From positions 310,001 to 374,000 of the forward strand of contig NZ_FRYK01000001.1 in the NCBI RefSeq assembly GCF_900148835.1: 64,000 nucleotides of DNA, written 5' to 3'. Both the position numbers and the translations under genes were made by a program. Below are positions 25,214 to 34,247 of the stretch, piece after piece (positions within the stretch are counted from its first letter, which is position 1; the number at the start of each line of letters is the position of its first letter). The notes under the pieces are model-generated. The model searched no databases, was not told the DNA's origin, and saw nothing but the letters and a program-made list of their open reading frames with translations. The stretch is from Flavobacterium cucumis (GTDB lineage: Bacteria > Bacteroidota > Bacteroidia > Flavobacteriales > Flavobacteriaceae).

Positions 25214-28021
25214 TTAATTTTCAGGCATTAACATTCCAATTACTTTATCTTTCGCCAAATATTTTTTAGCTACATCTTGAAGTTCTCTGATAGTTAAATC
25301 ATTTAATTTAGATTCAAATTCAAATACTTCTTCTGGATTAACACCATCTGTATATTGACGCTTCAAAACTGCCATCCAATATCGATTATCTTTCAAACTT
25401 TCTTTGTATTCCAATCTTGATGCTTCTTTAAATTTATCCAAATCTTTCTGTTCTGGACCATTAGTAACCATTTTATTTAATTCTCTTAAAGCAGATTCAG
25501 TAAGTTTTTCTGCATTTTCTGGTCCGCAAGGAAAAGAAATTGAGAAATTATAACTTCCGTAAGGCACTTTACTCATACTTCCTCTTGCCCCTACACCATA
25601 CACACCACTTTCGTTTTCTCTTAATTCTTCTACTAATTTAATTGTTAATACTTCACCTAATGCTTTGAAAGCAAATGCTTCTTTTGCATCATATTTAGTA
25701 TCACCATAAATCATAATATTTACAGTACTCTTTGGGTCTTTACCTTTATTGACAACTTTTTTGTGCGAACCTTTAAGCATTCTGTAGCCTAAATCTTTAG
25801 CACTTTCTTTAGTGTTTTTATCTGAAGGTAACGACGCAATGTATTTTGCTGCAAAAGCTTCTAATTGAGCTTCATCAAAATTTCCTACAAAATAGAAATT
25901 AAAATCAGCTGCATTTGCAAAACGCTCTTTGTATTTTTTATAAGCTAATTCATAATCTGCTTTATCAAAATCCTCTTCTTTTGGAAACCCTCTAAATCTT
26001 GGATTTTCCTTGTTCAAATACGAATAAAACTCATTTGAAAAATATGTAGCAGGCTGTGACATCAGATTTGCCATAAAACCTTTTTGCTTTGTAATAAAAC
26101 CTATAAAAGCATCTTTATCAAAATTCAAATCGGTAAAATATGCATATGTCATTTGGAATAAATACTCTAAATCTTTTGGAGTTGAAGAGCCATTTAATCC
26201 TTCATAAATTCCTGAAACATAAGGATTGACTCTTGCAATTTTTCCAGTCATAAACTTATTAATGTCATTTTTTGACATCCCTGAAAAACCTGCCTCTGAT
26301 AAACCTCCCATCGCTAATGAAACTTTATCCATTTCATCATTTGAGAACAAATTAGAACCTCCAAAACTTACCGCTTCAAACATAACTTGGTCGTTTTTGA
26401 AATCTGTTTTTTTGTAAACAACTGTTGCTCCGTTTGAAAGTTTTAAAGTAGTCGTTCCTAATTTGGTATTGCTTTCTTTTGAGACGACACTTCCTTCTTT
26501 AACTGGATTTCTTAATAAGCTTTCCGAAACTTTTGTTTCCGTGTAGGCAGTTAATTCACTTTTGTTTACTTTCAATGAATTTAAAACTTCTTGTTCCGTT
26601 GGTTTTATCAATCCATCTTTTTCAGGGCCAGTTAAAATAACTACTCTATTATCTTCCTTCAAATATTTTGCAATTAACCCATTTGTATCTTCAACAGAAA
26701 TGGTAGGTAACATCTTTTTAAAGATATCAAACGTCCATTCGATACTTGGTATTGGTTCTTTTTCTAAGAAATTTGATTGATATTCAGATACGAAGTTTTC
26801 AGATTCACTTTTCTCTCTTTCATTGTATTGTCTTTCTATTTGGGATAAAAATTCTGCTTTTGCGCGATCTAATTCTCCTTGGGTAAACCCAAATAGCTTC
26901 ACTCTTTCATTCTCTTTTACTAAAACCTTTAAAGCTTCTAATTGCTTGTCTTGTGCTACCATAGCAAAAGATTGAAAAGCTTCTTTAGTTCTTGCCCAAG
27001 TACCTCCATGATAGGTGTAACCAAAGTTAAAAGGTGGATTTGGACTGTTTTGTAACTCTTCCAATCTGTTATTTAACATAGTAGAGAAAAGTCCTTTTGC
27101 TAGATATTCTTTGAAATCACCTATAGTAGTTACTTTTTTAGGCGCATCATAATCTTTGTATAATAACTGTACCTCTGCAAAAGCAGCTTCCTTGTCTGAT
27201 TCAACAGCTACAAAAGTTTCTTTGTGATTAGGTACATCATAAAATTTTCGCTCTTTCTGTTTCTTCGGATTTTTATAGTTTCCAAAATGAGTGATAATTT
27301 TTTGCTCCATTTCGGCAACGTCAATATCACCAACAACAATTACTGCCATTAAATTTGGACGATACCAATCTTTATAAAAACTCGTTAATTTATCATGAGT
27401 GAAGTTTTCTAAAATCTCTTTTTGACCAATAGGAAGTCGTTTAGCATATAACGAATTGTACATCATTTTAGGCATAAAACGACCCATCATTCTTTTTTCA
27501 GCACCCAACCCTAAACGATATTCTTCTAAGACAACACCGCGCTCTTTATCAATCTCTTCCGGAGTTAAGGTTGTATTAAACGCCCAATCTTCTAAAATTT
27601 GGAACCCTTTTTCTACTTTTTCTTTGTCATCGGAAGGAATAGGTAAAAAATAAACGGTTTCATCAAAACTAGTATAGGCATTTAAATGTTGTCCAAACTT
27701 AACTCCGATACTTTGTAGGTAATTTACCAATTCATTTTTGGGGAATCGCTTTGTTCCATTAAAACACATATGCTCCATAAAGTGAGCTAAACCTTGTTGT
27801 TCATCTGTCTCTTGAATGGAACCAGCATTGACAACTAAACGCAAATCAACCTTATCTTCAGGCTTTGCATTCTTACGGATATAATAGGTTAATCCGTTTG
27901 ATAATTTTCCGATTTTTACATTTGGATCAGTCGGAATTGGATCTTCAAGCTTAAAGTCCTGCGCAAAAAGAAACGCTGGAGTCAATAGCAATAAAGAAAT
28001 GGAAAAGTGAAATTTCTTCAT
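25214..28021 (-). CDS. M16 family zinc metallopeptidase (pitrilysin-like), secreted
   Basis: 935-residue inverzincin of the M16 family with two tandem halves. Signal peptide MKKFHFSISLLLLTPAFLFAQ. The inverted zinc motif is LAHFMEHMCFNGTKRFP (HxxEH near residue 81), and the downstream Glu is in the region ILEDWAFNTTLTPEEIDKER. The C-terminal half has VYGVGARGSMSKVPYGSYNF, the substrate-binding R/Y signature. Likely degrades peptides in the periplasm. Standalone, with its own promoter; apbE ends 92 bases upstream on the same strand. Confidence 0.95.
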   Translation of the reverse strand: MKKFHFSISLLLLTPAFLFAQDFKLEDPIPTDPNVKIGKLSNGLTYYIRKNAKPEDKVDLRLVVNAGSIQETDEQQGLAHFMEHMCFNGTKRFPKNELVNYLQSIGVKFGQHLNAYTSFDETVYFLPIPSDDKEKVEKGFQILEDWAFNTTLTPEEIDKERGVVLEEYRLGLGAEKRMMGRFMPKMMYNSLYAKRLPIGQKEILENFTHDKLTSFYKDWYRPNLMAVIVVGDIDVAEMEQKIITHFGNYKNPKKQKERKFYDVPNHKETFVAVESDKEAAFAEVQLLYKDYDAPKKVTTIGDFKEYLAKGLFSTMLNNRLEELQNSPNPPFNFGYTYHGGTWARTKEAFQSFAMVAQDKQLEALKVLVKENERVKLFGFTQGELDRAKAEFLSQIERQYNEREKSESENFVSEYQSNFLEKEPIPSIEWTFDIFKKMLPTISVEDTNGLIAKYLKEDNRVVILTGPEKDGLIKPTEQEVLNSLKVNKSELTAYTETKVSESLLRNPVKEGSVVSKESNTKLGTTTLKLSNGATVVYKKTDFKNDQVMFEAVSFGGSNLFSNDEMDKVSLAMGGLSEAGFSGMSKNDINKFMTGKIARVNPYVSGIYEGLNGSSTPKDLEYLFQMTYAYFTDLNFDKDAFIGFITKQKGFMANLMSQPATYFSNEFYSYLNKENPRFRGFPKEEDFDKADYELAYKKYKERFANAADFNFYFVGNFDEAQLEAFAAKYIASLPSDKNTKESAKDLGYRMLKGSHKKVVNKGKDPKSTVNIMIYGDTKYDAKEAFAFKALGEVLTIKLVEELRENESGVYGVGARGSMSKVPYGSYNFSISFPCGPENAEKLTESALRELNKMVTNGPEQKDLDKFKEASRLEYKESLKDNRYWMAVLKRQYTDGVNPEEVFEFESKLNDLTIRELQDVAKKYLAKDKVIGMLMPEN

Positions 28022-28066
28022 AAATTTGTTTTTGTTGTGATAAAATTATTTATATAACAACAAAAT

Positions 28067-28094
28067 CAAAAATATATTATGCAAGTTTTAACAA
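28067..28094 (-). promoter_or_regulatory. promoter of the M16 peptidase gene
   Basis: On the minus strand TTG (28094-28092), 17 bases, then TATTTTTG (28074-28067), giving a leader of roughly 40 bases. Confidence 0.65.
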
Positions 28095-28112
28095 TTAATT
28101 TCGCATTTAGAA

Positions 28113-29129
28113 TTAGTCTACAATTAAAGAATTAAAGTTTTCTGTAGTGAATTGCTGCATTTTATTACTTTCATCAGCATACAAAAGCATTACATATAAT
28201 TCAGGATGCTTCTGCAGAAATATTTTGTTTTCCTCTAAACTCATCAACATAAAAGCCGTCGCATAACCATCAGACAACCCAGATGATTTTGATAAAACAG
28301 TTGCACTTAAAACAGTATTTTTTTGCGCTAATCCTGTTTTGGGATTGATGATATGAACAAACTTCTTACCTGTTTTTTCATCAATCAATACTTTACGATA
28401 ATTACCTGAAGTTGCCATTCCTAAGTTTTCTAGATTGACTTTAGCAATTAAAGTACGTTCTTCTGGTTTTTGTAATGGATCGTCGATTCCTACTACCCAA
28501 TTCTTATTGTCAATCGTATTTTTACCCAAAGCAAATAATTCGCCACCAATTTCAACAATGGCATTTTCAATTCCTTTCGATTTTAAATAATTCACTACAA
28601 CATCTACCGAATATCCTTGAGCAATTGCATTAAAATCGATGAAAGTTTGCTTGTGTTTTTTGGAAATAGTTTTGTTTTCATTCAATTTAATTTTATCAAA
28701 ACCTACAAATTGCAATAGACTATCAACTTGTTTTTGAGACAGATTTTCTTGCTTTTTATTTGGTCCAAAACCGTATGAATTCACTAAAACACCAATTGTG
28801 GGATCAAACAAACCATTCGTTTCTTTATAAATTTGGTTGGAAAGTTGAAACGTTTCTGCGAAGAATTCATCTACAACAACAGTAGAATCACCAGCATTAA
28901 TTTTAGAAATCTTAGAATCTGGTCGGTATGTTGAAAGCGATAAATCAAAAGCAGTCAACAACGAATCAATTTGAATTTTAGTTACTCTTTGTTCGGTAGC
29001 GATGTATTTTATAGAGTAAGTACTCCCTTGTGCTTCGCCTTGAATGGTATAAAAATCTGTAGTTTTTTCACATGAAACTAATAAAATTGATACAACAAGT
29101 AAACTACAAAATCTCTTTAATTCCTTCAT
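28113..29129 (-). CDS. apbE: FAD:protein FMN transferase (ApbE)
   Basis: Lipid-anchored periplasmic enzyme that covalently attaches FMN to Thr of NqrB and NqrC. 338 residues. Lipobox in LLVVSILLVSCEK. Signatures are GEAQGSTYSIKY, FDPTIGVLVNSYGFGP, TFIDFNAIAQGYSVDVV, HIINPKTGLAQ and SDGYATAFMLM (metal and FAD site). Its position downstream of nqrABCDEF gives it an obvious role in maturing that complex. Overlaps the preceding 121-residue gene by 26 bases. A terminator separates the nqr genes from this pair, so it may be expressed by read-through or from its own promoter. Confidence 0.95.
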   Translation of the reverse strand: MKELKRFCSLLVVSILLVSCEKTTDFYTIQGEAQGSTYSIKYIATEQRVTKIQIDSLLTAFDLSLSTYRPDSKISKINAGDSTVVVDEFFAETFQLSNQIYKETNGLFDPTIGVLVNSYGFGPNKKQENLSQKQVDSLLQFVGFDKIKLNENKTISKKHKQTFIDFNAIAQGYSVDVVVNYLKSKGIENAIVEIGGELFALGKNTIDNKNWVVGIDDPLQKPEERTLIAKVNLENLGMATSGNYRKVLIDEKTGKKFVHIINPKTGLAQKNTVLSATVLSKSSGLSDGYATAFMLMSLEENKIFLQKHPELYVMLLYADESNKMQQFTTENFNSLIVD

Positions 29130-29469
29130 AATGTAAAATATAATCTTGATTTTTTAATATCGGTTTTTCGAAGTCCTCAGCATTGGCAAAACCAACTCCC
29201 GCAAACAACACTTTTGCCTTTTTCCCTTTGGCGTGATTGATGAATGTTTCCATAAACAACACATCATAATCGGCAGGATTGTCAGGATAAGTCACCGCTT
29301 GTACCATCACAAAATGCAACGTATTCGTAGGTTTATCTACACAAACAAATTGCGGATGTTTTTTCAACTGGCTGTTAATAGCGATGAACTCAAATCCTTG
29401 TTTTTCGAGTTCTTTACCCACGTGATTCATGGCCAAATGATGTAAGTCTTGTTGTGATAATGGTTCCAT
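29104..29469 (-). CDS. conserved small protein between nqrF and apbE
   Basis: 121-residue soluble protein with no signal peptide or membrane segment. Contains FVCVDKPTNTLHFVMVQAVT, then YPDNPADYDVLFMETFINHA, and KVLFAGVGFANAEDFEKPIL. In related genomes such proteins are often labelled subunit F of Na+-NQR, but no flavin, NADH or iron-sulfur motif is visible and the true nqrF is the adjacent longer gene. The start lies 80 bases downstream of nqrF, beyond a terminator, and the end overlaps apbE. A role in NQR assembly or flavinylation is suggested only by position. Confidence 0.8.
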   Translation of the reverse strand: MEPLSQQDLHHLAMNHVGKELEKQGFEFIAINSQLKKHPQFVCVDKPTNTLHFVMVQAVTYPDNPADYDVLFMETFINHAKGKKAKVLFAGVGFANAEDFEKPILKNQDYILHYEGIKEIL

Positions 29470-29502
29470 AAAGCAAAGGTAGTTATTCTATTTGAAAGCA
29501 TA

Positions 29503-29533
29503 AAAAAACCGACTCATTACTGAATCGGTTTTG
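29503..29533 (-). terminator. terminator of the nqr operon
   Basis: On the minus strand, stem AAAACCGATTCA / TGAGTCGGTTTT (one G-T pair) closes a GTAA tetraloop and runs into a T-run. It lies 17 bases after the nqrF stop. Confidence 0.85.
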
Positions 29534-29549
29534 GTATTTAAAATTTGGA

Positions 29550-30863
29550 TTAACCTCCAAAGTCGTCAAATCTAATGTTTTCTGGATCTAAACCGAAGTC
29601 TTCACCCATTTTTTGAACGGCTTTGTTCATCATTGGTGGTCCACAGAAATACAATTCAATATCTTCTGGATTATCGTGTTTTGATAAATAATTATCAATT
29701 ACCACATTGTGGATGAATCCTACGAATCCGTCTCCTTCTCCGTCGATACCATCTTTCACTTTCCAATTATCTTCTGGTTGTGGTTCTGATAAAGCCAAAT
29801 AGAATTTAAAGTTAGGGAAATCTTTCTCTAATGCTCTGAAGTGGTCTGTGTAGAACAATTCACGTTTAGAACGACCTCCATACCAATAGGTAACCTTTCT
29901 TCCTGTTTTAACTGTACGGAATAAGTGGTATAAATGTGAACGCATTGGTGCCATACCAGCTCCACCACCTACATACAACATTTCAGCTTCTGATTCGTTG
30001 ATGAAGAATTCTCCGTAAGGTCCAGAAACCACAACTGGATCTCCTGCCTTTCTGGAGAAAATATAAGAAGAAGCAACTCCAGGGTTTACTTTAGCCCAAC
30101 CATTGATATTTCTATCCCATGGTGGAGTAGCAACACGAACGTTCAACATAATTTTTCTTCCTTCTGCAGGGTAAGAAGCCATTGAGTAGGCTCTTTCTAC
30201 AGTTTCTGGATTTTTCATTACTAATGGCCATAAATTGAATTTATCCCATTCTGCTTTAAATTTTTCTGGCTCACCTGGATGCTCTACTGGATGAGCTGAA
30301 ATATCAATATCGGAATATTTAATTTCACACTTAGGAATTTCAATTTGAATATAACCTCCTGGCTCATAATGCATATCTTCAGGTAACTCAACAATAAACT
30401 CTTTAATAAAAGAAGCCACATTGTAGTTAGAGTAAACAGTTGCATTAAATTTCTTAATTCCAAAAACTTCTTCAGGAACTTCGATAACCATATTAGATTT
30501 TACTTTAACTTGACATCCTAAACGCCATCCATCAGCTAACTCTTTTCTACTAAAGTGAGGAATCTCAGTTGGAAGTGCTTCTCCTCCACCATCAAGAACT
30601 TTACATTTACATTGGATACAAGTTCCTCCACCTCCACAAGCAGATGGTAAAAAGATTTTTGCTCCTCCTAAAGTTGATAACAAGGTACTACCTGAACCTA
30701 CTTCTATCTCGTTTTCTCCGTTAATTTTAATTTTAACTGGCCCGGAAGGAACTAACTTTGCTTTAGCAAATAAAATAACAGCCACCAAAATCAATAATAA
30801 AACCAAAAAGGCAATTACCGTGGTACTGATTAAACCAGTTGTACTTACTTCTAGTGCTATCAT
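29550..30863 (-). CDS. nqrF: Na+-translocating NADH:quinone reductase subunit F
   Basis: Electron-entry subunit that oxidises NADH via FAD and a 2Fe-2S cluster. 437 residues. One N-terminal membrane helix ([20 protein letters not shown]). The ferredoxin domain has [13 protein letters not shown] plus a distal Cys in LGCQVK (four ligands). The ferredoxin-reductase part has RAYSMASYP (FAD), [14 protein letters not shown] (NADH) and a C-terminal YFCGPPMMN. Last gene of the six-gene operon, with 2-3-base junctions throughout. Confidence 0.97.
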   Translation of the reverse strand: MIALEVSTTGLISTTVIAFLVLLLILVAVILFAKAKLVPSGPVKIKINGENEIEVGSGSTLLSTLGGAKIFLPSACGGGGTCIQCKCKVLDGGGEALPTEIPHFSRKELADGWRLGCQVKVKSNMVIEVPEEVFGIKKFNATVYSNYNVASFIKEFIVELPEDMHYEPGGYIQIEIPKCEIKYSDIDISAHPVEHPGEPEKFKAEWDKFNLWPLVMKNPETVERAYSMASYPAEGRKIMLNVRVATPPWDRNINGWAKVNPGVASSYIFSRKAGDPVVVSGPYGEFFINESEAEMLYVGGGAGMAPMRSHLYHLFRTVKTGRKVTYWYGGRSKRELFYTDHFRALEKDFPNFKFYLALSEPQPEDNWKVKDGIDGEGDGFVGFIHNVVIDNYLSKHDNPEDIELYFCGPPMMNKAVQKMGEDFGLDPENIRFDDFGG

Positions 30864-30865
30864 AA

Positions 30866-31615
30866 TTATTCTTGAACAGTTTGTGTTAATGAATCTGTTT
30901 TTGTTTCTAAAGCAGTTGAATCAGTTGCTACTTCATTAACTTCTTCTGTTACCGCAGGAGCTACATTTTCTACAACTTCTTTTTTAGGCGCATCACTACC
31001 TCCTGTTAACATACCTCCAAAAGACATGAAACCAATAGCCATTAAACCCGTTAAAATAAACGTCATACCTAAACCTCTGAATACAGGAGGTACATTTGAA
31101 TATCTAATTTTCTCTCTAATGGCTCCAATAGCTAAAATTGCTAAAAACCATCCAATCCCTGAACCTAAACCATAAACAGTTGCCTCAGTAATTGTAGCAA
31201 AATCTTTTTGCTGCATAAACAATGAACCTCCTAAAATAGCACAGTTTACAGCAATAAGTGGCAAGAAAATACCTAAAGAATTATATAGAGCAGGAGCAAA
31301 TTTTTCAACTACCATTTCAACTAATTGTACCATTGTAGCAACAGTAGCAATAAACAAAATAAAAGTTAAGAAACTTAAATCATATTCTGCATATTCTTCA
31401 CCTAACCAAGTCAAAGCACCTGGACGTAGAATATATTTATCCAATAAATAATTTAAAGGAACCGTTATAACTTGAACAAAAATAACTGCTGCACCTAACC
31501 CCACAGCGGTAGATACTTTTTTAGAAACCGCTAAGTACGAACACATCCCTAGGAATGTAGCAAAAATCATATTTTCTATGAAAATTGATTTTAAAAATAA
31601 TTCTAATAATTCCAT
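30866..31615 (-). CDS. nqrE: Na+-translocating NADH:quinone reductase subunit E
   Basis: Integral membrane subunit with six predicted helices; it houses, with NqrD, the intramembrane 2Fe-2S centre. Typical start [20 protein letters not shown], with conserved [13 protein letters not shown] and [12 protein letters not shown] carrying the ligand cysteines. At 249 residues it is about 45-50 longer than usual. The extra part is a C-terminal tail of low complexity rich in Val, Glu, Thr and Ala after GGSDAPKK. The tail is continuous with the frame and nqrF starts 2 bases after the stop. Confidence 0.96.
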   Translation of the reverse strand: MELLELFLKSIFIENMIFATFLGMCSYLAVSKKVSTAVGLGAAVIFVQVITVPLNYLLDKYILRPGALTWLGEEYAEYDLSFLTFILFIATVATMVQLVEMVVEKFAPALYNSLGIFLPLIAVNCAILGGSLFMQQKDFATITEATVYGLGSGIGWFLAILAIGAIREKIRYSNVPPVFRGLGMTFILTGLMAIGFMSFGGMLTGGSDAPKKEVVENVAPAVTEEVNEVATDSTALETKTDSLTQTVQE

Positions 31616-31618
31616 TTC

Positions 31619-32293
31619 TTAGTTTGTTTCTATTAAACTTTTATTTCTTGAACGCTGAAATCCAATGATTAGGCCTAATGTAATTAACGCCATTGGTGCT
31701 AATAACATAAACCCATTGTTTTCATAACCTAATGCATATAGTCCTGTTTTTTCAACTGGATCACCAAATACTGGAAAACCAAATAATTTTCCAGAACCCA
31801 ATAACTCTCTAAAGAAACCTACAATTACTAAGATTAAACCGTAACCTGCAGCGTTTCCAACACCATCTAAGAAAGATTTCCACGGTCCGTTTCCTAAAGC
31901 AAAAGCTTCGAAACGTCCCATAATGATACAGTTTGTAATAATCAAACCAACAAATACTGAAAGTTTTTTAGCCAAATCTGGAACATACGCCTTCAATGTT
32001 AAATCTACAATAATTACAAGCGCTGCAACCACAACTAACTGAGCAATAATTCGAATTGAAGGTGGTATTAAATTACGCAATAATGAAATAAGTACATTAC
32101 CAGCAGCTAACACAAATATTACAGATAATGCCATAATAACCGAAGCTTTTAGCTCAGCAGTAATAGCAAGTGCTGAACAAATACCCAATACTTGAACTGT
32201 TACAGGGTTATTGTCAACTAAAGGATCTTTTACTAAACCTATATTCTTTTTAGAGAACAATGGCTCTTTTTCTACATTTAAATTGTCTGCCAT
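31619..32293 (-). CDS. nqrD: Na+-translocating NADH:quinone reductase subunit D
   Basis: 224-residue membrane subunit homologous to NqrE. It starts with a soluble segment containing SKKNIGLVKDPLVDNNPVTV, then VLGICSALAIT (first cysteine) and FVGLIITNCIIMGRFEAFA (second cysteine); these supply the other ligands of the shared iron-sulfur centre. Six helices are predicted. The junction to nqrE is 3 bases. Confidence 0.96.
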   Translation of the reverse strand: MADNLNVEKEPLFSKKNIGLVKDPLVDNNPVTVQVLGICSALAITAELKASVIMALSVIFVLAAGNVLISLLRNLIPPSIRIIAQLVVVAALVIIVDLTLKAYVPDLAKKLSVFVGLIITNCIIMGRFEAFALGNGPWKSFLDGVGNAAGYGLILVIVGFFRELLGSGKLFGFPVFGDPVEKTGLYALGYENNGFMLLAPMALITLGLIIGFQRSRNKSLIETN

Positions 32294-32296
32294 AGT

Positions 32297-33022
32297 TTAT
32301 TTTTTTAAAGTTTCAAAATAAGGTAAATAGGCTTTAATTCCAGAATTAATCATAGCTCCAACACCATTACCTGTGATGGTTGCTCCAGAAATAGCATCTA
32401 CCTGATTGTCTTTTTTGTCTTCGTTATTTGGGTCTGCATTAGATTTAGAAATTTCAACACCTTTAAATGCTCCTGAAGCATCATAAATTTGTTCATCTTT
32501 AAAATCACTTGTAAAAAAAGTCTCTGTAATATTAGCTCCTAAACCAGGTGTTTCCGCTTTATGATCAAAATACACACCATTGATACTCTTTAGATCATCA
32601 TTCAATGCAATATAACCCCAAATAGCATCCCAAAGTCCATTCCCTCTAACAGGTAAAATGTAAATTGTCTTACCCTCTTTTTCAGCCACAAATAAAGGCA
32701 ATCTCTGAATCCCTCCTTTTTTAGCTATATCTAATTCTTTTTTTACATCAATTAAATATGCTTTATCATCATCAGAAATTTCAGTTCCTTTTATAACCTT
32801 TTGTGATTTAATATATTTATCAAACATTTCAGTGGCATTGCTTCTCTCAGCAGTAACTCCAATTGCAGATAAAATATCAATTTGAGCCTTAACCTGATCG
32901 TTTTTAACACGAAGATCTTTAGTGAAATTTGCGAAAAATGCCAATAATGCACCTACAACCACAACCATAACTATAGAAAATATGATTGTATAACTATTTG
33001 AATCTGTACGTTTTCCTGACAT
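32297..33022 (-). CDS. nqrC: Na+-translocating NADH:quinone reductase subunit C
   Basis: 241-residue subunit with one N-terminal helix (IIFSIVMVVVVGALLAFFA) and a periplasmic FMN-binding domain. The flavinylation motif is DAISGATITGNG, in which the Thr after SGATI is the expected phosphoester-linked FMN site added by ApbE. Also readable are GNGLWDAIWGYIAL and HKAETPGLGANI. Confidence 0.96.
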   Translation of the reverse strand: MSGKRTDSNSYTIIFSIVMVVVVGALLAFFANFTKDLRVKNDQVKAQIDILSAIGVTAERSNATEMFDKYIKSQKVIKGTEISDDDKAYLIDVKKELDIAKKGGIQRLPLFVAEKEGKTIYILPVRGNGLWDAIWGYIALNDDLKSINGVYFDHKAETPGLGANITETFFTSDFKDEQIYDASGAFKGVEISKSNADPNNEDKKDNQVDAISGATITGNGVGAMINSGIKAYLPYFETLKK

Positions 33023-33024
33023 AA

Positions 33025-34221
33025 TTAAGTAGTTTTAACTTTTAAACGTTTCATTCTTCTTTTTACATTGGCTTGAACCACATAATGATCAATAGTTGGT
33101 GCAAAAACATTAAGCAACAAGATAGCCATCATAACTCCTTCTGGATATGCTGGATTGAAAACTCGAATCAAGATACTAAAGAATCCTATTAAGAAACCAT
33201 AAATAATTTTACCCGTACTAGTTTGAGCAGCTGAAACAGGATCCGTTGCCATGAAAACTATACCAAATGCAATTCCACCAACTAATAAGTGTTGCCAGAA
33301 TGGAAAATTCATTAAACTGTAAAATTTACTAGATTCAGTAATAACGTTTGCATCTACAATACCGTTAAAAATCAATCCCATTACTGCAGCACCTATCACA
33401 GCTGAAAGCATAATTCTTGCACTCCCAATTCCCGTAAGTATTAAAAATGCAGCTCCAACTAAAATTAAAAGAGTTGATGTTTCACCAATAGATCCTGGAA
33501 TGAATCCTAAGAAAGAATTCATAGCATCCCAGTTTTCAGGAAGTGGTTTGTTTGCCGCTAAAGCACCTAGCACCGTTTCACCTGAAATGGCATCTGTACC
33601 TGATATTTTTTTAACTCCATCAACAGCTCCATGTACCCATACTTTGTCTCCCGACATCCAAGCAGCCCAGTTAAAAAACAGGAAAGCACGTATAGTTAAT
33701 GCTGGATTTAAAATGTTCATTCCTGTTCCTCCGAACAATTCTTTACCAATAACTACTCCAAATGCAACAGCAACAGCCAACATCCACAAAGGCAGATCAA
33801 CTGGCATAATTAAAGGCACAAGCATACCTGTTACCAAGTAACCTTCTTCAACTTCATGTTTCTTTACAGTAGCAAAAATAAATTCGATTCCTAACCCTAC
33901 TCCATAAGAAACTAATAACATTGGTACTACTTTTTTAAGTCCAATAATGAAGTTATCCATTGTTAAAAACTCCGCAGTACCATTGATTTGAAGATAGTGT
34001 TGATATCCCGCATTAAACATACCAAATATCAAAACCGGTATCATTGCCATAATCACCGTATTCATTACACGCTTTAAGTCGGTTGCATCTTTAACATGCG
34101 TTCCCCCATGCGTGGTGGTATTTGGCAAATAAAGGAAAGTATGCAACGCATTGAACCCTTGCTCAAATTTTGTTCCTCTATACTTTTCTTTTAAATTATG
34201 TAAATTTTGTTTTAATCCCAT
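33025..34221 (-). CDS. nqrB: Na+-translocating NADH:quinone reductase subunit B
   Basis: 398-residue core membrane subunit and probable Na+ channel. Starts MGLKQNLHNLKEKYRGTKFE and contains ten or so helices, with GKELFGGTGMNILNPALTIR and GGIAFGIVFMATDPVSAAQT as signatures. The FMN-attachment region reads TDAISGETVLGAL: the acceptor Thr is kept but the usual SGAT reads SGET. Second gene of the operon, 26 bases after nqrA and 2 bases before nqrC. Confidence 0.96.
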   Translation of the reverse strand: MGLKQNLHNLKEKYRGTKFEQGFNALHTFLYLPNTTTHGGTHVKDATDLKRVMNTVIMAMIPVLIFGMFNAGYQHYLQINGTAEFLTMDNFIIGLKKVVPMLLVSYGVGLGIEFIFATVKKHEVEEGYLVTGMLVPLIMPVDLPLWMLAVAVAFGVVIGKELFGGTGMNILNPALTIRAFLFFNWAAWMSGDKVWVHGAVDGVKKISGTDAISGETVLGALAANKPLPENWDAMNSFLGFIPGSIGETSTLLILVGAAFLILTGIGSARIMLSAVIGAAVMGLIFNGIVDANVITESSKFYSLMNFPFWQHLLVGGIAFGIVFMATDPVSAAQTSTGKIIYGFLIGFFSILIRVFNPAYPEGVMMAILLLNVFAPTIDHYVVQANVKRRMKRLKVKTT

Positions 34222-34247
34222 TTTTGTGATTTTATAAATTTATAAGA

